Assembly: GCA_003134435.1 (NCBI GenBank)
Contig: PLBE01000217.1
Coordinates: forward strand, 1-36,069
DNA from: Acidobacteriaceae bacterium
GTDB lineage: Bacteria > Acidobacteriota > Terriglobia > Terriglobales > Acidobacteriaceae
Length of the DNA stretch: 36,069 bases
Reading direction: 5' to 3'
Shown here in pieces: positions 35,092-36,069 of this stretch; the first letter of the stretch is position 1, and every line of letters begins with the position of its first letter. Below the pieces are notes generated by a model. It was not told where the DNA came from. It ran no database searches and saw only the letters and a program-made list of their open reading frames with translations. The position numbers and the translations under genes are program-made.

Positions 35092-35343
35092 TTAGCGACG
35101 GTCCCAATACAAGTCACGGCGGTCGCGATTCAAATCGCGATACTCGTAGCGTAGCTCTTTTCGTTCATGGCGGGCAGCCGCGTAGTTTCCGTAGTAGAGA
35201 TCGCGCCGCAGTTCGCGGCGGTCGCGGGCAATCCTGGACTCGTCGCGGCGGATGTCGCGCCGATCGCGCCAACCATCTTCGGCAAACATCGTTCCCGCGC
35301 CCAGTCCGATCAGTAATAGAACTCCAGCAATCATGCGTTTCAT
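35092..35343 (-). CDS. Small secreted Arg/Asp/Tyr-rich protein
   Basis: 83 residues from ATG 35343 with an AAGGA site. A signal peptide (KRMIAGVLLLIGLGAGTMFA) is followed by a strikingly charged segment of RDRRD-type units (DGWRDRRDIRRDESRIARDR, then RRELRRDLYYGNY, RKELRYEYRDLNRDRRDL). It looks like a long amphipathic helix or coiled coil, with Arg alternating with Asp/Glu and tyrosines towards the end. No enzymatic motif. Similar short Arg/Asp-rich exported proteins occur in Acidobacteriota as unknown proteins. It is probably periplasmic, perhaps binding nucleic acid, metal or polyanions; this is a guess. Confidence 0.75.
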   Translation of the reverse strand: MKRMIAGVLLLIGLGAGTMFAEDGWRDRRDIRRDESRIARDRRELRRDLYYGNYAAARHERKELRYEYRDLNRDRRDLYWDRR

Positions 35344-35580
35344 GTTCCTTGTCCCCTTTCGATTTTCGGTTAGAGCGGGCAGCGCCCCCGGATCTGGTTG
35401 CGCTGTGACCGCGTCTACTGCATGGAAACCCGTTTTTCGGAAACAAGTTGCGCGGCTGTCGCGGCACAATTCTTTACAACGGCGGGTTTATGCGTTTGAT
35501 AAGGTGGGTTTGACCGGGGGGCAGAATAAGGGCATCCCCGGCTTTGGGTAAGGCCATCCAACGGAACAGGGAGAACACTT

Positions 35581-36069
35581 ATGCGAAGTCATTTGAGATG
35601 GTTGGCGATGACGTGGTTGGGAACGCTGATGATTACCAGTGGGCTGGCGCAGGATGCCGGAATGCAGGCGGCGCAGATGGCGCAACAGGCGGCGCAGCAG
35701 GCTACGCAACAGGCGAATGACCAGATGATGCAGGCTTCGCAGCAGGCGAACCAGGCGATGATGCAGAACGCGCAGCAGGCAGCGCTGACGCCGCAGTGCT
35801 ATCGCTGTTACGCGGCGAAGCCCAAGTTTTCGGTGAAACCCGGCACTTACGCGGGAGGCGTGACGGTAAAGATGAAGGACGCAACGCGGGGAGCGTTGAT
35901 TTACTACACGACGGATGGCTGGACGCCTACGGCGGCGTCAACCCGTTACACCGGTCCGATTACGGTTGACGCAACGACCACGCTGCAAGCCGTTGCCATT
36001 TCGCCCTATGGAGGGCGCAGCCGGATTGCCTCTGCTGTCTACACGCTGAATGGAGGGTCGGCGGCGGCG
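35581..36069 (+). CDS. Secreted protein with chitobiase-C-like domain, 3' end outside window
   Basis: At least 163 residues, open to the window end. AGGGAGA lies before ATG 35581. A signal peptide (RWLAMTWLGTLMITSGLAQ) is followed by a Gln/Ala/Met-rich low-complexity stretch (AAQMAQQAAQQATQQAND and similar, about residues 28-68), then PQCYRCY and a domain typical of CHB_HEX_C_1 (chitobiase/beta-hexosaminidase C-terminal: KFSVKPGTYAGGVTVKMKD, IYYTTDGWTPT, STRYTGPITV). This beta-sandwich is common in cell-surface proteins and usually accompanies other domains further on. Function unknown; it may be an adhesin or a carbohydrate-related protein. Confidence 0.85.
   Translation, partial: MRSHLRWLAMTWLGTLMITSGLAQDAGMQAAQMAQQAAQQATQQANDQMMQASQQANQAMMQNAQQAALTPQCYRCYAAKPKFSVKPGTYAGGVTVKMKDATRGALIYYTTDGWTPTAASTRYTGPITVDATTTLQAVAISPYGGRSRIASAVYTLNGGSAAA

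Noticed and set aside
1-36069. tRNA or rRNA genes, prophage or insertion-sequence genes
   Set aside because: None was recognised in either strand by reading; no transposase, integrase or structural RNA signature was seen.

Overview
The window is GC-rich, tightly packed bacterial chromosome. The gene content points to Acidobacteriota (a Terriglobia/Koribacter-like lineage). The evidence is two secreted VWFA-related proteins, a secreted protease with tandem choice-of-anchor-D (ASPM/SPD-2/Hydin-like) repeats, an MglA GTPase, DUF2059 and CAP proteins, and the interspersed inverted repeat beginning GTCATCCTGAGCGAAG. This assignment comes from family content, not from a marker gene. I saw no rRNA, tRNA, CRISPR array, transposase or phage gene.

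Left part (1-13.0 kb), mostly housekeeping and envelope genes: the 3' part of an APC amino-acid permease; a divergent pair made of a secreted GH2 exo-beta-glucosaminidase-like enzyme (minus) and a membrane-anchored SurA/PpiD-like prolyl isomerase (plus); 4-alpha-glucanotransferase (malQ); a two-gene NitT/TauT-type ABC importer in which the ATPase has an extra C-terminal domain and the permease is a fusion of two permease units; and a PlsC-like plus GNAT-like fusion that looks like a bifunctional ornithine-lipid synthase (OlsF type).

Middle part (13.0-24.2 kb): a 76-residue unknown protein overlapping a 3-hydroxyacyl-CoA dehydrogenase gene by one base; a decayed PIN-domain (VapC-like) toxin remnant; two consecutive MacB/FtsX-type ABC permeases without an ATPase; a small four-helix membrane protein; a small unknown gene next to a MidA/NDUFAF7-type methyltransferase; a secreted DUF2059 protein; a Nudix hydrolase; an ABC-F ATPase; and a lone MglA GTPase with a TTG start. 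The gap between the convergent ABC-F and mglA genes holds a perfect 14-bp palindrome matching a chromosomal parS (ParB-binding) site.

Right part (24.2-36.1 kb), a secretome cluster: two divergent VWFA-related proteins whose shared intergenic region carries four GTGCGTCTAACC-like repeats inside an inverted repeat; tandem duplicated right-handed beta-helix proteins with eight matching cysteines, matching promoters (17-bp spacer, TATAGT) and similar hairpin terminators; an astacin-type metalloprotease with many C-terminal beta domains; a His/Asp-tailed small secreted protein; a CAP-domain protein; a small Arg/Asp/Tyr-rich secreted protein; and the 5' part of a secreted protein with a chitobiase-C-like domain.

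The least conventional elements are the parS-like site, the repeat-bearing VWFA divergent region, the paired beta-helix genes with duplicated control elements, and the OlsF-like fusion. I found no clear evidence for a wholly new multi-gene system. The 24-30 kb block of paired, duplicated secreted proteins is the best place to look for one.
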